Assembly: GCA_965279115.1 (NCBI GenBank)
Contig: OZ257137.1
Span: 6,820,001-6,884,000 of the forward strand
Reading direction: 5' to 3'
Length of the DNA stretch: 64,000 nt
From: JAEUOS01 sp965279115
GTDB lineage: Bacteria > Pseudomonadota > Gammaproteobacteria > Burkholderiales > JAEUOS01
Every line of letters starts with the position of its first letter. The stretch's first letter is position 1. This document shows, one piece after another, positions 25,240-33,746 of this stretch. The position numbers were made by a program, and so were the translations under genes. Below the pieces are notes generated by a model. That model was not told the DNA's origin. It searched no databases and saw nothing but the letters and a program-made list of their open reading frames with translations.

Positions 25240-26868
25240 TCAGGCCGTGGGCAACTTGTGGTCGCGGAACTGCTCGCGCAGCTTCGTCTTGAGCATCTTG
25301 CCGGTGGCACCGAGCGGAATGGCGTCGACAAACGCGACATCGTCGGGCAGCCACCATTTTGCGATCTTGCCGTCGAAGAACTTGAGCAATTCCTCGCGCC
25401 CGACCTCCATGCCGGGACGCTTGACGATGATCAAGAGGGGGCGCTCATCCCACTTCGGATGGGCCACGCCGATCACCGCCGCCTGCTGCACCGCCGGATG
25501 CGCCACCGCGATGTTTTCCAGGTCGATGGAGGAGATCCATTCGCCGCCCGACTTGATCACGTCCTTGCTGCGGTCGGTGATCTGCATGTAGCCGTCCGGG
25601 CTCATGGTGGCCACGTCGCCGGTCGGGAACCAGCCGTCGACGAGCGGGTCGCCGCCCTCGCCCTTGAAATAGCCGCGCACCACCCACGGTCCCCTGACCA
25701 TCAGGTCGCCGAAGGCCTTGCCGTCCCAAGGCAGTTCAGCGCCATCGCCGCCGACGATCTTCATGTCCACGCCGAACACCGCGCGTCCCTGGGTGACTTC
25801 GACCTTGAACTGTTCCTCGGCCGGCCAGGCCAGGTGCTTGGTCTTGAGGTTGCATACCGTGCCCAGGGGCGACATCTCGGTCATGCCCCAGGCGTGCAGC
25901 ACCTTCACGCCATACTCGTCCTGGAAGGTCCTGATCATCGCCGGCGGGCAGGAGGAACCGCCGATCACCGTGCTCTTGAGCGTGGAGAAACGCAGCCCGT
26001 TCTGCTTGAGATGCCCGAGCAGGCCCTGCCAGACCGTGGGCACGCCGGCCGACATGCTGACCTTCTCGCCTTCGAACAGCTCGAACAGGTTCTTGCCGTC
26101 CAGGTGCGGCCCCGGCAGCACCAGCTTGGCGCCCACCAGCGGGCATGAATAGGCCAGCCCCCAGGAGTTGACATGGAACATCGGCACCACCGGCAGGATG
26201 CAGTCGCGCGCCGAGCAGTTGAGGCTGTCCGGCAGCGCCGATGCGTAGGCATGCAGCATGGTGGAGCGATGGCTGTACAACGCCCCCTTGGGATTGCCGG
26301 TGGTGCCCGAGGTGTAGCAAAGGGATGAGGCGGTGTTCTCGTCGAAGGTGGGCCAGGTGAGCACATCCGACGCACCCGCCAGCAGATCCTCGTAGCAAAG
26401 CAGCCCGGGGATCTTGCTTTCCCCGGGCATGTGCGCGGCGTCGGTCATCAGCACAAAGGTCTTGCAAGAGGTGAGGTGCGCGGCGATGCCTTCCACCAGC
26501 GGCAGGAAGGTCAGGTCGAAAAACAGCACCTTGTCTTCGGCATGGTTGATGATCCAGGCGATCTGCTCGGGAAACAGGCGCGGGTTGATCGTGTGCAGCA
26601 CCGCGCCGATGCCGGAGATGCCGTAGTACAGCTCGAAATGCCGGTAGCCGTTCCATGCCAGCGTGCCGACACGATCGCCCGGTTGCACCGCCATTGCCTT
26701 GAGGGCATTGGCCGCGCGCTTGGCGCGCCGGTGGGCGTCGGTATAGGTGTAGCGATGGATCGCCCCCTCGACCGTGCGCGAGACGATTTCCGAATCCGGG
26801 TGGTGGCGCGCGGCGTGTTCGATGATGGTCGAAATGAGCAGCGGCTGGCTTTGCATCAGGCCCAGCAT
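25240..26868 (-). CDS. Fatty-acyl-CoA synthetase (AMP-forming, AlkK-like)
   Basis: A 542-residue adenylate-forming ligase that activates a carboxylic acid with ATP and CoA. The A3 P-loop is SLCYTSGTTGNPKGALYSH. A5 is HAWGMTEMSPLGTVC, A7 is GWFPTGDVATMSPDGYMQITDRSKDVIKSGGEWIS with the hinge region, and the catalytic lysine of A10 is in PLGATGKMLKTKLRE. GGEWISSIDLEN and the overall pattern match medium-chain AlkK/FadD3-type synthetases. The ATG at 26868 has GGAGA upstream; a longer frame to 26979 is not needed. It is divergent from selO across 250 bases. Confidence 0.94.
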   Translation of the reverse strand: MLGLMQSQPLLISTIIEHAARHHPDSEIVSRTVEGAIHRYTYTDAHRRAKRAANALKAMAVQPGDRVGTLAWNGYRHFELYYGISGIGAVLHTINPRLFPEQIAWIINHAEDKVLFFDLTFLPLVEGIAAHLTSCKTFVLMTDAAHMPGESKIPGLLCYEDLLAGASDVLTWPTFDENTASSLCYTSGTTGNPKGALYSHRSTMLHAYASALPDSLNCSARDCILPVVPMFHVNSWGLAYSCPLVGAKLVLPGPHLDGKNLFELFEGEKVSMSAGVPTVWQGLLGHLKQNGLRFSTLKSTVIGGSSCPPAMIRTFQDEYGVKVLHAWGMTEMSPLGTVCNLKTKHLAWPAEEQFKVEVTQGRAVFGVDMKIVGGDGAELPWDGKAFGDLMVRGPWVVRGYFKGEGGDPLVDGWFPTGDVATMSPDGYMQITDRSKDVIKSGGEWISSIDLENIAVAHPAVQQAAVIGVAHPKWDERPLLIIVKRPGMEVGREELLKFFDGKIAKWWLPDDVAFVDAIPLGATGKMLKTKLREQFRDHKLPTA

Positions 26869-27118
26869 GGCAATTCTCCGTTCAGAAGCGCGCGTTGGAC
26901 GCGCGGACAGGCAGGGATTATATGGGCGCGCCGCCTCGCGTCGCTTGCCCGCGGCTGCAATTGCGGCAGCCGCGGGCAACGATACAATTGCGAATCGGAA
27001 TCACTTACCCGAAGTCATCGACATTGTGTTTCCCATGTTCGCCCCGGATTCGAGGGGCGCCGCGTGCAGCCAGCGCCGAAGGCCCGCCGTGGCTTCGGAC
27101 CTGAAAAGGGCCCCATCC

Positions 27119-28630
27119 ATGAACGCAGCTTTTTCTCCTCCGCCGGCAACGCTCAAACCCTTCGACAAGCTCGACTGGTCGCCGCGCTTTCATCGCCTGC
27201 CGGAGCAGTTCTATTCGCGGGTGATGCCGCAGCCGCTGCCGCAACCGTATACCGTCGCCTTCAATCCGGACGCGGCCGCGCTGGCCGGCATCGCGCCGTC
27301 GGAAGGCGCGCGGCCCGATTTCGCGGAGCATTTTTGCGGCAACAAGCTGCTGCCCGGGGCCACGCCGCTGGCGGCGGTGTATTCCGGCCACCAGTTCGGC
27401 CACTACGTGCCGCGCCTCGGGGACGGCCGTGCCATGTCGCTGGGCGAAACCATCGGCAGCGCGGGGCTGTGCGACATCCAGTTCAAGGGCGCGGGCCTGA
27501 CGCCCTACTCCCGCATGGGCGACGGCCGCGCGGTGCTGCGCTCGTCGATCCGCGAATACCTTTGTTCGGAGGCCATGCACGGCCTCGGCATTCCGACCAC
27601 CCGGGCGCTGGCCATTGTCGGCTCCGACCAGCCGGTGCTGCGTGAAACGGTGGAAACCGCCGCCGTGGTCACCCGGCTCGCGCCCTCGTTCGTGCGCTTC
27701 GGCTCGTTTGAATACTGGTACCACCGGCGTGAAGGCGACGCGGTGCGCACGCTGGCCGACTTCGTCATCGACGAGTTCTATCCCGAATTTGCCGGCCGCC
27801 CCGACCGCTACGAAATGTTCATTGGCGAAGTCGTGCGCCGCACCGCGCACATGGTGGCGGGGTGGCAAGCGGTGGGTTTCATGCACGGCGTGATGAATAC
27901 CGACAACATGTCGATCCTTGGCCTCACCATCGACTACGGCCCGTTCGGTTTCATGGATGGCTTCGACCCCGACCATGTCTGCAACCATTCCGACGACGGC
28001 GGCCGCTACGCCTACAACATGCAGCCGCAAATCGCCCACTGGAACCTCTATGCACTGGGCCAGGCGCTGGTGCCGCTGATGGAACCGGAGGCGATCGAAG
28101 CCCGACTCAACACCTGGGAAGCCGAGTTCGATTCCGCCCTGAACGCCTGCTTGCGCGCCAAGCTGGGTCTGGCAACCGAGGATGGGGAAGATCACGACCT
28201 GGTCAACGAAATGTTCGCCTTGATGGCCGAATCGCGCCTCGACTTCACACTGTTTTTCCGCAACCTGGCCGGGCTGTCGGTCGCCGGACCGGCGGGCAAC
28301 TCTGCAGAAACCGCGGCGATCCGCGACCACAGCCTCAACCCGGCACGCTTCGATGCCTGGGCGCAGCGCTATCGGGCCCGCCTGGCCCGTGAAGGCAGCA
28401 GCGATGTGGAGCGGCGTGTCCGGATGAACGCGGTCAACCCGAAATTCGTGCTGCGCAACCACCTGGCCGAAATCGCCATTCGCAAGGCGGCCGACGAACG
28501 CGACTACGGTGAAATCGCCCGCCTGCATGAGGTGCTGCGCCGGCCGTTCGACGAGCAGCCCGGCAATGAAACCTATGCCGCGCCGCCGCCGGATTGGGCA
28601 AAGAAGCTTGAGGTCAGCTGCAGTTCCTGA
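27119..28630 (+). CDS. selO: Protein adenylyltransferase SelO
   Basis: A 503-residue pseudokinase-fold enzyme (YdiU/UPF0061) that AMPylates proteins in response to redox stress. The N-terminal core is VYSGHQFGHYVPRLGDGRA and LGETIGSAGLCDIQFKGAGLTPYSR. The catalytic Asp262, Asn263 and Mg-binding Asp272 are in MHGVMNTDNMSILGLTIDYGPFG. The C-terminus LEVSCSS holds the conserved redox cysteine that is selenocysteine in animals. The ATG at 27119 gives the usual N-terminus LDWSPRFHRLPEQFYSRV; the open frame upstream is not coding. The neighbour is msrB, another redox-repair gene. Confidence 0.96.
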   Translation: MNAAFSPPPATLKPFDKLDWSPRFHRLPEQFYSRVMPQPLPQPYTVAFNPDAAALAGIAPSEGARPDFAEHFCGNKLLPGATPLAAVYSGHQFGHYVPRLGDGRAMSLGETIGSAGLCDIQFKGAGLTPYSRMGDGRAVLRSSIREYLCSEAMHGLGIPTTRALAIVGSDQPVLRETVETAAVVTRLAPSFVRFGSFEYWYHRREGDAVRTLADFVIDEFYPEFAGRPDRYEMFIGEVVRRTAHMVAGWQAVGFMHGVMNTDNMSILGLTIDYGPFGFMDGFDPDHVCNHSDDGGRYAYNMQPQIAHWNLYALGQALVPLMEPEAIEARLNTWEAEFDSALNACLRAKLGLATEDGEDHDLVNEMFALMAESRLDFTLFFRNLAGLSVAGPAGNSAETAAIRDHSLNPARFDAWAQRYRARLAREGSSDVERRVRMNAVNPKFVLRNHLAEIAIRKAADERDYGEIARLHEVLRRPFDEQPGNETYAAPPPDWAKKLEVSCSS

Positions 28631-28716
28631 CCGAAAACGCAACCGATTAGCCGTTTTCGACGTACAAACCCCTGTCGCCGGCAAGAATCGCCGGCGCCAT
28701 CCGCCCGGAAGACATC

Positions 28717-29121
28717 ATGAGCAAACCGAGAATCACCAAGACCGAACAGGAATGGAAGGCGCAACTGTCGCCTTTGCAGTTCGACGTCACGCGCAAGCAT
28801 GGCACCGAGCGCGCCTTCACCGGCGAATACCACGACCACCATGTGGACGGCGTCTACGAGTGCGTATGTTGCGGCACCACGCTGTGGGATTCGCGCCACA
28901 AGTTCGATTCCGGCACCGGCTGGCCCAGTTTCTGGCAGCCGGCGGTCGCCGGGAACGTCGAAACCGACACCGACACCAAGTTCTTCATGCGCCGCACCGA
29001 GGTGCATTGCGCGGTCTGCGGCGCTCACCACGGCCACGTGTTCGAAGACGGTCCCAAACCCACCGGGCTGCGCTATTGCATCAACTCGGCGTCGCTTAAA
29101 TTCGCCAAGCGACAGGGCTGA
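28717..29121 (+). CDS. msrB: Peptide-methionine (R)-S-oxide reductase MsrB
   Basis: A 134-residue repair enzyme reducing methionine-R-sulfoxide in proteins. The structural zinc site is Cys49/Cys52 (YECVCCG) and Cys98/Cys101 (HCAVCGAHHGHVF). The catalytic cysteine is Cys121 in LRYCINSASLKF. FDSGTGWPSFW is the family signature. It lies 86 bases after selO, with an inverted repeat CGAAAACG/CGTTTTCG (28632-28659) between them, and 38 bases before yciB. Confidence 0.96.
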   Translation: MSKPRITKTEQEWKAQLSPLQFDVTRKHGTERAFTGEYHDHHVDGVYECVCCGTTLWDSRHKFDSGTGWPSFWQPAVAGNVETDTDTKFFMRRTEVHCAVCGAHHGHVFEDGPKPTGLRYCINSASLKFAKRQG

Positions 29122-29159
29122 CATATTTTCCTCAAGTACGCAGGGTAAAATGGAAGGTT

Positions 29160-29726
29160 ATGGATTTCCTCATCGACCTGGTACCGGCGCTGCCTTTCCT
29201 GCTGGTCGCCTTCAATGTGATCGACATGTTCATGGCGACCAAGCTCGCCATGGGCGCCGCCGTGCTGCAACTGGTCGCCAGCCGCCTGCGCTACGGCCGC
29301 ATCAAGCGCATGCACGCGATCACCTTTGCCGCCATCATCGTCTTCGGCACCGTGACCCTGCTCCTCAAGGATGACTATTTCATCAAGATCAAGCCGACGG
29401 TGCTCAACTGGGGTTTCGCCCTGGTATTCCTCGGGGCGCCGCTGTTTTTCAGGAAGAACCTGCTGCGCCTGATGCTGGGCGACAAGCTGTCGATGCCGGA
29501 TTTCGCCTGGGCGCGCCTGAACCTCATGTGGGTCGCCTACTTTTTCGCCATCGGTGCGGCCAATCTCTACGTCGCCAACACCATGTCGGCCGAGGCCTGG
29601 GGTAAGTTCCGCGTTTTCGGCATGTATGGCGCCCTGCTGGCATTCATGGTGCTGCAAGGCTTCTATGTGTACCGGCACATGACGGTCGAGCCGGAGCCGG
29701 CCGGCGAGCCCAAGGACCCGGCGTGA
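29160..29726 (+). CDS. yciB: Inner-membrane spanning protein YciB (septation protein A family)
   Basis: A 188-residue inner-membrane protein with five to six hydrophobic segments, linked in enterobacteria to envelope synthesis and cell division. Family features are MDFLIDLVPALPFLLVAF, LLLKDDYFIKIKPTVLNWGFALVFLGA and NLMWVAYFFAIGAANLYVAN. The ATG at 29160 is preceded by GGAAGG-like bases. Its TGA overlaps the GTG start of bolA by 4 bases, so the two are translationally coupled. Confidence 0.93.
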   Translation: MDFLIDLVPALPFLLVAFNVIDMFMATKLAMGAAVLQLVASRLRYGRIKRMHAITFAAIIVFGTVTLLLKDDYFIKIKPTVLNWGFALVFLGAPLFFRKNLLRLMLGDKLSMPDFAWARLNLMWVAYFFAIGAANLYVANTMSAEAWGKFRVFGMYGALLAFMVLQGFYVYRHMTVEPEPAGEPKDPA

Positions 29727-30028
29727 GCGGCAGCCTGGCTGAACGCATGCGCGAGCGCCTGGCGGTGCTCGCCCCGCAATCGCTTGACCTGGCCGACGAC
29801 AGCGCGGCGCATGCCGGACATGCCGGCGCGCGCGAAGGCAGCCATTTCAACCTACGGCTGGTGTCCGCGCAGTTCGCCGGCAAGGCGCGCGTCGCGCGGC
29901 ACCGCATGGTCTATGACGCGCTCGGCCCCCTGATGAAGCAGGGCATCCATGCCCTGGCGCTCACCACCCTTACGCCGGCGGAGGCGAGCCTCCCCGCGGC
30001 AATGGATTCAATCAAAAAGGAAACATGA
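29723..30028 (+). CDS. bolA: BolA family protein
   Basis: A 101-residue BolA-fold protein, probably working with a monothiol glutaredoxin in Fe-S handling or as a morphogene-type regulator. Core features are MRERLAVLAPQSLDLADDS, HAGHAGAREGSHFNLRLVSAQFAGKARVARHRMVYDAL and GIHALALTTLTPAEA. It starts with GTG at 29723, overlapping yciB, and its TGA (30026-30028) overlaps the ppiC start. The yciB-bolA-ppiC order is a stable betaproteobacterial operon as I recall it. Confidence 0.93.
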   Translation: MSGSLAERMRERLAVLAPQSLDLADDSAAHAGHAGAREGSHFNLRLVSAQFAGKARVARHRMVYDALGPLMKQGIHALALTTLTPAEASLPAAMDSIKKET

Positions 30029-30804
30029 TGAACAAGGCCATTCCCCTGCTTGCAGCCGGCGTTCTCGCCGCGGCGTCGCTCACCGCCCAGGCGCAAAACC
30101 TCGCCAAGGTCAACGGCGTCGCCATTCCGTCGGCGCGTGCCGATGCGATGGTCAAGGAACTCGCCACCCAGGGGCGCGCCGACAACCCCCAGTTGCGCCA
30201 GATGGTGCGCGACGAGCTGATCAACCGCGAGATCATGATGCAGGAAGCCGGCCGCATGGGCCTGGCCAAGCTTCCGGAAATCGCCACCCAGCTCGACTTC
30301 GCACGCCAGAACGTGCTGGTGCGCGCCTACGTGCAGGAGTACTTCAAGAAGAACCCGATCACCGACGGCGAGATCCAGGGCGAATACGACCGCATCAAGA
30401 AGGAACTGGGCTCCACCGAGTATCGCGCCCGCCATATCCTGGTCAAGGGCGAGGACGAGGCCCGCGGCATCATCGCCAAGCTCAAGGGCGGCGCCAAGTT
30501 CGAAGACCTCGCCAGGCAGTCCGACGACCCCGGCTCCAAGGACCGCGGCGGCGACCTCGACTGGGCGACCGCGGGCACCTTCGTTCCCGAGTTTTCCAAG
30601 GCCATGGCGGCGCTGAAGAAAGGCGAGACCGTCGAAGCCCCGGTGAAGACGCAGTTCGGATTCCACGTGATCCGCCTCGATGACGTGCGCGAGGCCAAGG
30701 TTCCCTCGGTGGAAGAGGCGAAGCCGCAGATCTCGCAGCAATTGCAGCGCCAGCGTTTCGAGCGCATGCTGGGCGAGTTGCGCGGCAAGGCCAAGATCGA
30801 GTAA
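30028..30804 (+). CDS. PpiC-type peptidyl-prolyl isomerase (parvulin), exported
   Basis: A periplasmic foldase of about 258 residues. The signal peptide MNKAIPLLAAGVLAAASLTAQA is cleaved before QNLAKVNG. An N-terminal SurA-like helical region runs to about residue 125. The parvulin domain follows, from YRARHILVKGEDEARGIIAKLKGG through GGDLDWATAGTFVPEFSKAM to VKTQFGFHVIRLDDVR. The ATG at 30028 lies 7 bases after AAAGG; the ATG at 30025 would add one methionine. It is followed by a strong terminator at 30827-30850, which ends the operon. Confidence 0.94.
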   Translation: MNKAIPLLAAGVLAAASLTAQAQNLAKVNGVAIPSARADAMVKELATQGRADNPQLRQMVRDELINREIMMQEAGRMGLAKLPEIATQLDFARQNVLVRAYVQEYFKKNPITDGEIQGEYDRIKKELGSTEYRARHILVKGEDEARGIIAKLKGGAKFEDLARQSDDPGSKDRGGDLDWATAGTFVPEFSKAMAALKKGETVEAPVKTQFGFHVIRLDDVREAKVPSVEEAKPQISQQLQRQRFERMLGELRGKAKIE

Positions 30805-30826
30805 GGCGACGCCTCGTTCGTCCCGC

Positions 30827-30850
30827 GCCGCCCGCCGGGCGGCTTTTTTT
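30827..30850 (+). terminator. Rho-independent terminator after the ppiC gene
   Basis: A perfect 7-bp stem GCCGCCC/GGGCGGC with a 3-base loop (30827-30843) is followed directly by seven T residues. It lies 22 bases beyond the ppiC stop. Confidence 0.92.
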
Positions 30851-30884
30851 CGTCCATGCGGCGCCGCGATGAAGTCAGTGTTTT

Positions 30885-30910
30885 GCTATAGACTAGGCGA
30901 TATCGATAGC
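30885..30910. promoter_or_regulatory. Inverted repeat upstream of oxyR, possible autoregulatory site
   Basis: GCTAT (30885-30889) and ATAGC (30906-30910) form an inverted repeat 32-57 bases before the oxyR start, with the palindrome TATCGATA inside its right part. The ATAG/CTAT elements resemble OxyR half-sites, but the spacing does not fit the four-part E. coli OxyR consensus. The TATAGA within it could also be a -10 element. Confidence 0.35.
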
Positions 30911-30941
30911 CAAATGGAATGGGCCGGCCGCCCCGCGCATC

Positions 30942-31892
30942 ATGACCCTGACCGAATTGCGTTACATCGTAGCCGTCGCCCGTGAGCGCCACTTCGGGCG
31001 CGCGGCGGAGGCCTGCTTCGTGAGCCAGCCGACCCTCTCGGTGGCGGTGAAGAAACTCGAGGATGAACTCGGCGCCATGCTGTTCGAGCGCAGCCAGAGC
31101 GAGGTCACGGTCACACCGGTGGGCAGCGAGGTGGTGGCGCAGGCGCAGCGGGTGCTGGAGCAGGCCGGCGCCATCAAGGAACTGGTCAAGCAGCGGCGCG
31201 ACCCGCTCGAAGGCCAGTTGCGGGTGGGCGTGATCTATTCCATCGCGCCCTACCTGTTGCCCGCCCTGGTGCCGCGCATGATCAGGCTCGCGCCCGCCAT
31301 GCCGCTGGTGCTCGAGGAGAACTACACGGTGCGCCTGCTGGAAATGCTCAAGAGCGGCGACATCGACGTCGCGATCCTGGCGCAGCCGTTTTCGGAACCG
31401 GGCCTGATGATGCAGGCGCTCTACGACGAGCCGTTCCTGGTGGCCCTCCCCGCGGCCCACCCGTGGGCGGCGCGCAAGTCGATTCAGGCCGCCGACCTCA
31501 AGAACGAAACCATGTTGCTGCTGGGCTCCGGCCATTGCCTGCGCGACCAGGTGTTGCAGGTGTGCCCGGAAATGATGCGTTTTTCGTCGAGCAGCGCCGA
31601 GGGCATCCAGAAAACCTTCGAGGGTTCGTCCCTGGAAACCATCCGCCACATGGTGGCCTCGGGCATCGGCCTGACCGTGTTGCCTGCCTCCGCCGTCCCT
31701 GCCAGGCAATTGAAGAAGGACCTGATCGCCTACCGGCCCTTTGTCGCCCCTGCGCCCGACCGCCGCGTCGCGCTGGCCTGGCGCAAGAGCTTCACCCGCA
31801 TGGCGGCCATAGAGAAGCTGCACGAGGCGATCGTCTCTTGCGGACTGGAAGGTGTGCACATGCTCGACGCCCGGCCCGAAGCCTTGCATTGA
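30942..31892 (+). CDS. oxyR: Hydrogen-peroxide-sensing regulator OxyR
   Basis: A 316-residue LysR-type regulator. The DNA-binding helix region is FGRAAEACFVSQPTLSVAVKKLEDELG. The peroxide-sensing cysteines fall at Cys199 and Cys208 in GSGHCLRDQVLQVC, exactly the positions known for E. coli OxyR, so disulfide sensing should be conserved. It activates catalase, peroxiredoxin and related genes when oxidised. Its neighbours selO and msrB also deal with oxidative damage, but they are separated from it by a terminator, so co-transcription is unlikely. Confidence 0.95.
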   Translation: MTLTELRYIVAVARERHFGRAAEACFVSQPTLSVAVKKLEDELGAMLFERSQSEVTVTPVGSEVVAQAQRVLEQAGAIKELVKQRRDPLEGQLRVGVIYSIAPYLLPALVPRMIRLAPAMPLVLEENYTVRLLEMLKSGDIDVAILAQPFSEPGLMMQALYDEPFLVALPAAHPWAARKSIQAADLKNETMLLLGSGHCLRDQVLQVCPEMMRFSSSSAEGIQKTFEGSSLETIRHMVASGIGLTVLPASAVPARQLKKDLIAYRPFVAPAPDRRVALAWRKSFTRMAAIEKLHEAIVSCGLEGVHMLDARPEALH

Positions 31893-31983
31893 CGGCGCCC
31901 GCGGCGCCCCAATGCCGATGCGCGGAATTGACGGCACATAGTCGGCCTCGCTGCGCGATTGAAGCGCGAGCGGGAGATGCATG

Positions 31984-33114
31984 ATGGCCGGAATTCCGCG
32001 CGACGGCTTCGCGCCGCGCGCCCACCATTCCGGGGCCGCCATGAACGCAAACCTGTTCCTCAACACCGTCCTGCGCGAAACATTCGCCGCGATGCATGGC
32101 GTTGAACCTGACAACTACGACGCCGGACGCTATTCGTTCGACGGCGTGGACCGCTCCTGCGTTTTCGACAACAACCGCCATGCCGACTACATGGCCTTCT
32201 TCGCGGAAAGCTACCAATCGTTTTTCACGACCTGGCTGCTGCTGCGCGACGATTTCTCGCGCAAGTTGTTCACCCGCCTGGTCCAGTACAGGTTGTTGGG
32301 CCATTTGCACGTGCGGGTCCAGGATGGCGCGGGCGCGCAGGCCGAGCAAGCGCTGTTTGCCGCCGTCGCGAACTGGGCCAAGGGCCCTTCCGCCCTGCCC
32401 GTCAACGGCCTGTTCGGCGCGTTGCAACACTATGAGGGCGTCGAATTCGACGGCCGCCGCCTGGACCTCGACTGCTGGTCAGGCAATGTCGTCTATACCT
32501 TCCTGAAGCGCCAGTATTTTCTCGAGCGCGACGGTATCCGCATTCAGCCCGAGGCTGGCGACTTCGTGATCGACGCCGGCGCATGCCTGGGCGATACCGC
32601 GGCGGCCTTCGCCGCGCGGGTCGGTGCCGCCGGGCGTGTCTATGCCTTCGACCCGCTGCCCACCCACGTAACCGCGAGCCGCCACAACCTCGAGCAGAAC
32701 GGCTTCGCCGACCGCGCCATCGTCGTGCCGCTGGCCGTCGGCAATGTCACCCGCAATACCGGCATGCGGGTAGGCCAGGACAGCGGCGTCTCGCCGGGCT
32801 TCAGCGTGTATGGCCATGAGGACAAGCTGCCGATGGTCACCATCGACGACTTCGTGGCCTCCGAGCAACCGGCGCGGGTCGATTTCATCAAGATGGATAT
32901 CGAGGGCGCGGAGCTTGCGGCGCTGGAGGGCGCCGTCGACACCATGACGCGTCACCGGCCGAAACTGGCGATCTCGCTGTATCACCGTCCCGAGGATTTC
33001 GTGACCATTCCGCGCTTCCTGTCGACCATGCTGCCGGACTACGACTTCCATCTGGAGCACTACACCATCCACCAGGAAGAAACCGTCCTGTACGGTCGCC
33101 CGCGCCTGCATTGA
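31984..33114 (+). CDS. FkbM-family methyltransferase
   Basis: A SAM-dependent methyltransferase of about 376 residues. Residues 1-175 form an unrecognised N-terminal domain. The FkbM core begins FVIDAGACLGDTAAAFAARVGAAGRVYAFDPLP (SAM-binding glycine-rich loop and acidic residue). It continues through MVTIDDFV and the diagnostic VDFIKMDIEGAELAALEGA to LAISLYHRPEDF. FkbM enzymes O-methylate sugars or small metabolites, often in surface polysaccharides, but no glycan genes are adjacent. The ATG at 31984 lies 7 bases after GGGAG; 31981 and 32041 are alternatives. Confidence 0.88.
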   Translation: MAGIPRDGFAPRAHHSGAAMNANLFLNTVLRETFAAMHGVEPDNYDAGRYSFDGVDRSCVFDNNRHADYMAFFAESYQSFFTTWLLLRDDFSRKLFTRLVQYRLLGHLHVRVQDGAGAQAEQALFAAVANWAKGPSALPVNGLFGALQHYEGVEFDGRRLDLDCWSGNVVYTFLKRQYFLERDGIRIQPEAGDFVIDAGACLGDTAAAFAARVGAAGRVYAFDPLPTHVTASRHNLEQNGFADRAIVVPLAVGNVTRNTGMRVGQDSGVSPGFSVYGHEDKLPMVTIDDFVASEQPARVDFIKMDIEGAELAALEGAVDTMTRHRPKLAISLYHRPEDFVTIPRFLSTMLPDYDFHLEHYTIHQEETVLYGRPRLH

Positions 33115-33164
33115 GCAAGCGCCTCCGGCGGGCAGTCATGGCTGCGGGAAGCCGCGTCGATACG

Positions 33165-33662
33165 CTACTTGACTCCCAGCGTGTTCTTCACCGACTTGAC
33201 ACCCCCGACCCTGGCGGCCACCTCACCGGCCTTCCTGATCTGCCCGGCGTCATCGACGAAGCCTGACAACTGCACGACACCCTTGTAGGTTTCAACACTG
33301 ATGGCGGTCGACGGGATGCCCTTTTCGGCAAGCAGGGCGGCCTTCACCTTGGTGGTGATGGTCGAGTCGCCGGCGTACTGCGACGCCTTCTCCCGCTCTT
33401 CGACCGAACGCGCCTTGACCAGTTCATCCTCGCTCAGCCGACCGTCCTTGTTGGTGTCGGCGCGGCCAAAGAGCGCGGCCACCTCCTTGTCGGCCGCCGC
33501 CTCCTTGCGTGACAGGAAGCCATCGTTGTTCTTGTCGAGGCGGCCGAAACTGAAATCCGGCTGGCGCGCATTGGGATCGCCCGGATTCCTCGCCTGCGCC
33601 AGCACGCAGGTTGCCGATGATGCCGCGAAAAGCGCCATCACGACGCGGACGGTTGGTTTCAT
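33165..33662 (-). CDS. Secreted EF-hand/BON-domain protein
   Basis: A 165-residue exported protein combining two calcium-binding EF-hand loops with a BON domain. The signal peptide MKPTVRVVMALFAASSATCVLAQA ends near residue 24. EF-hand loops lie at 43-54 (DKNNDGFLSRKE) and 69-80 (DTNKDGRLSEDE), each with the canonical D-x-D/N-x-D/N-G spacing. The BON domain covers about 99-165, with TTKVKAALLAEKGI, TYKGVVQLSGFVDD and GGVKSVKNTL. BON domains bind phospholipid or periplasmic surfaces, as in OsmY and DolP. Calcium-dependent envelope binding is an inference from the domain pairing. It is convergent with the FkbM gene. Confidence 0.88.
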   Translation of the reverse strand: MKPTVRVVMALFAASSATCVLAQARNPGDPNARQPDFSFGRLDKNNDGFLSRKEAAADKEVAALFGRADTNKDGRLSEDELVKARSVEEREKASQYAGDSTITTKVKAALLAEKGIPSTAISVETYKGVVQLSGFVDDAGQIRKAGEVAARVGGVKSVKNTLGVK

Positions 33663-33746
33663 GAAGCGCTCCTGTTCGAATAAACAAGAGGGCACTGTAC
33701 CCGAAGCCGGTAACCGCATCGGCATGCGCTGTAGGCGGATGCCCGA

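Noticed and set aside
27005..28684. A 559-codon minus-strand frame across selO
   Set aside because: It is a shadow of selO with no recognisable motif; SelO catalytic residues are all present on the plus strand.
30885..30910. Full OxyR consensus operator (four ATAG/CTAT elements)
   Set aside because: The ATAG elements are 18 bases apart rather than the 22 expected, so only a weak inverted repeat is reported.
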